The notes below the pieces were generated by a model. That model made no database searches. It was not told the origin of the DNA and worked only from the letters and a program-made list of their open reading frames with translations. Both the position numbers and the translations under genes were made by a program. From Hydra vulgaris (taxonomy: Eukaryota; Cnidaria; Hydrozoa; Anthoathecata; Hydridae), in NCBI RefSeq assembly GCF_038396675.1, contig NC_088932.1, positions 23,201,001-23,265,000 of the forward strand: a stretch of DNA of 64,000 nucleotides, read 5' to 3'. Below, one piece after another: positions 62,295 to 64,000 of the stretch (position 1 is its first letter; each line of letters begins with the position of its first letter).

Positions 62295-64000
62295 ATCATT
62301 ATATCATTCGTCCATAGCAGTATCAGGTTCAAATTTGTCAATCTCAAGACCTTCTTCACTTATCCGAAGTAGAGATTCTAAGAGATCTCGTCTAAGACAA
62401 CTTCTCCAGTCATTTTTTATGCGATTCATACATGAAAACATTTGTTCAACTTTCGCATTTGTAAAAGGACAAATTAAAAATAGTTCAAAAATATCAAGAA
62501 TATTTCGGCATTTTTGACCAAATTTGATTTGGAAAAAACAATTTCCCAAAATTTCAAATAATACTCATTTCGATTGTTACTTTTGATGGGAAACGTGTAT
62601 GCTTTTAAAATGATCCACCAATTAAAAATTCAGAAAAATGTTCAACAACTTCACCGATAGCTTTATTGCCAAAAGTTCCATCATTCACATTTAACAGCCA
62701 GTTATAAACGTCAAGTAAAGCTACCAAATGTATAAACAATGGTGATTTTTAGAGAGATTGAAAATGGCCTTCCATACATATGGTAATATTTGCAATAATT
62801 AGCTTGTACTGGTCAAGAACATGGCTATTAACTTCGGTATATTGATAAAGTGCAATATTTTGATAACATTGCTTTGAATCAATTGTCTCAATATCTTTAG
62901 ACAGTTTTTTATAATGGGTCATAACACTTGTATCATCAAGCAAATTGTCTAGCGAATTTTCTAAAAGAATTTGCAGCTTGGCCATTGTTTATGTAAATTC
63001 TTGAACTCTTCTTACAGCTTTTACTGGATCATGAATATTGTTCTGAAAACTTAAACTCAGACGCCGAAGGGGAGATAAAACATCAAGATATATTGATAAA
63101 TAGGCACAGACGCATTTTTCCATTGCTTTAAAAAACCCTTTAACTCTGCTCTCTTTGCTACCTGGGAGTCTGTTATAGCCAATGATTCAATATGTGTCAT
63201 AAACACACCATAATTTTCTAAAGCAATTTTCATTGCTTTATACTTGTGATCAATCCATCGAGTTCTGCATGCTTTTGTTGGTTTTGGAACGCTACCCCAA
63301 GCTTCGGCTAATCCTTGTACTTCTCAGTAGCGCTTTGGTGACTTTTGATACAAGTGATAAAGTTGTAAAAGTAGTTTGTCAACAGTTTTGAAGGCAGATA
63401 AATTTTCAAATGCATCTTTTAAAGCAAGTTCAAGTCGATGGTTAAAACAGTGTTCAACTTCCAGCCAAGGAGAACCTTCCTTTAGTAATGCGCCTAAACC
63501 AGCATAAGCTCCTAGATTAATGTTAGCTCCATCAAGATTTACACCCAATAGATGTTTATAAGAATTGGTAATACCAACTCTTGTAAAAGCGTCTGTTATA
63601 CATTTTTTCAGGCTAACAGCATTAGAATTCTCTGCCGTTTCAATAGATAAGAATTCTACTTTCGGACTTCCGACTTTTAAATAAAGAATGTAAATCAATT
63701 CCTGTTCAGATACAGCTTAATCTGTGCTTCCATCACAGAGAACACAGTAAAATCTACAATTTTTTAAACATTCAGTTAATTTGTTTTTAATTAATTAAAA
63801 ACAAATTAACTGTGCCAATGTAATCTGTAAACATTGCAGCTGCACGGTCAGTGCCATAAGAATTTCCTAAATTTGTAACCTTATTCTTCTTTTCTAATGC
63901 AATCAAATAAGGATAATCTGTGAATGGATGCTCTCGTTTTTACAAGTAATACGCAATATTAAACTTTTTCCGTAACGAGTCAGCGTCTTTTACGGCCATT
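62295..64000 (-). pseudogene. hAT-type transposase-like gene, runs off the window
   Basis: Minus strand from the right edge: KREHPFTDYPYLIALEKKNK and TDRAAAMFTDYIGTVN. A palindrome at 63773-63812 interrupts, then NCRFYCVLCDGSTD, LGVNLDGANINLGAYAGLGA (63540-63480) and EVEHCFNHRLELALKDAFEN. A middle part follows (62985-62749). The hAT dimerisation domain is ILDIFELFLICPFTNAKVEQ, MFSCMNRIKNDWRS (62490-62400). The layout is like hAT-derived ZNF862-type proteins. Stops near 63715 and several shifts break it. The 5' end, with any zinc finger, lies beyond 64000. Confidence 0.85.

Overview
The window is very AT-rich, intron-bearing animal DNA. It is full of decayed CR1/L2-type LINEs, Tc1/mariner, pogo, ISL2EU, P-type and hAT transposons and long TA microsatellites. 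Codon and base use, very short exons with GT/AG introns, and an astacin ending in an unusual cysteine-rich exon all fit a cnidarian; Hydra is the best guess, but this is inference.

Three host genes are supported by splice-consistent exons. (1) A two-exon gene (18931-19842, +) encodes a 129-residue secreted PAN/apple-like protein. (2) A seven-exon gene (20987-23524, +) encodes a 308-residue secreted astacin metalloprotease with aspartate switch, zinc site, Met-turn and a ten-cysteine C-terminal domain. (3) A six-exon gene (43377-56490, -), whose exons are mostly too short to stand out as ORFs, encodes a coiled-coil plus UBX-domain protein. All five of its splice phases agree, and one intron of about 10.1 kb is packed with transposons.

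Layout: 1-1.7 kb microsatellites and a 98-copy 9-bp minisatellite; 1.69-3.04 kb a Tc1/IS630-type transposon with an open transposase whose catalytic Glu position is Lys; 4.2-9.2 kb two LINE relics on the - strand, one with a 144-bp internal duplication; 12.3-15.1 kb a multi-exon pseudogene of a repeated transposon-like family; 16.7-17.2 kb another transposon-protein relic; 18.9-23.5 kb the two secreted-protein genes; 25-31 kb LINE relics; 31.27-41.79 kb a pogo-type element inserted in a LINE and itself carrying an ISL2EU element (YqaJ nuclease plus THAP/DDE transposase), a P-type element and a truncated LINE; 42.3 kb a small MITE; 43.4-56.5 kb the UBX gene with a LINE, a P-type element, SINEs and a Tc1 relic in its long intron; 57-64 kb Tc1, P-type and hAT relics.

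Apart from the three genes, almost all protein-like sequence is broken transposon. A recurring oddity is near-perfect palindromes of 25-160 bp, several lying inside old reading frames, where they look like small templated inverted insertions.
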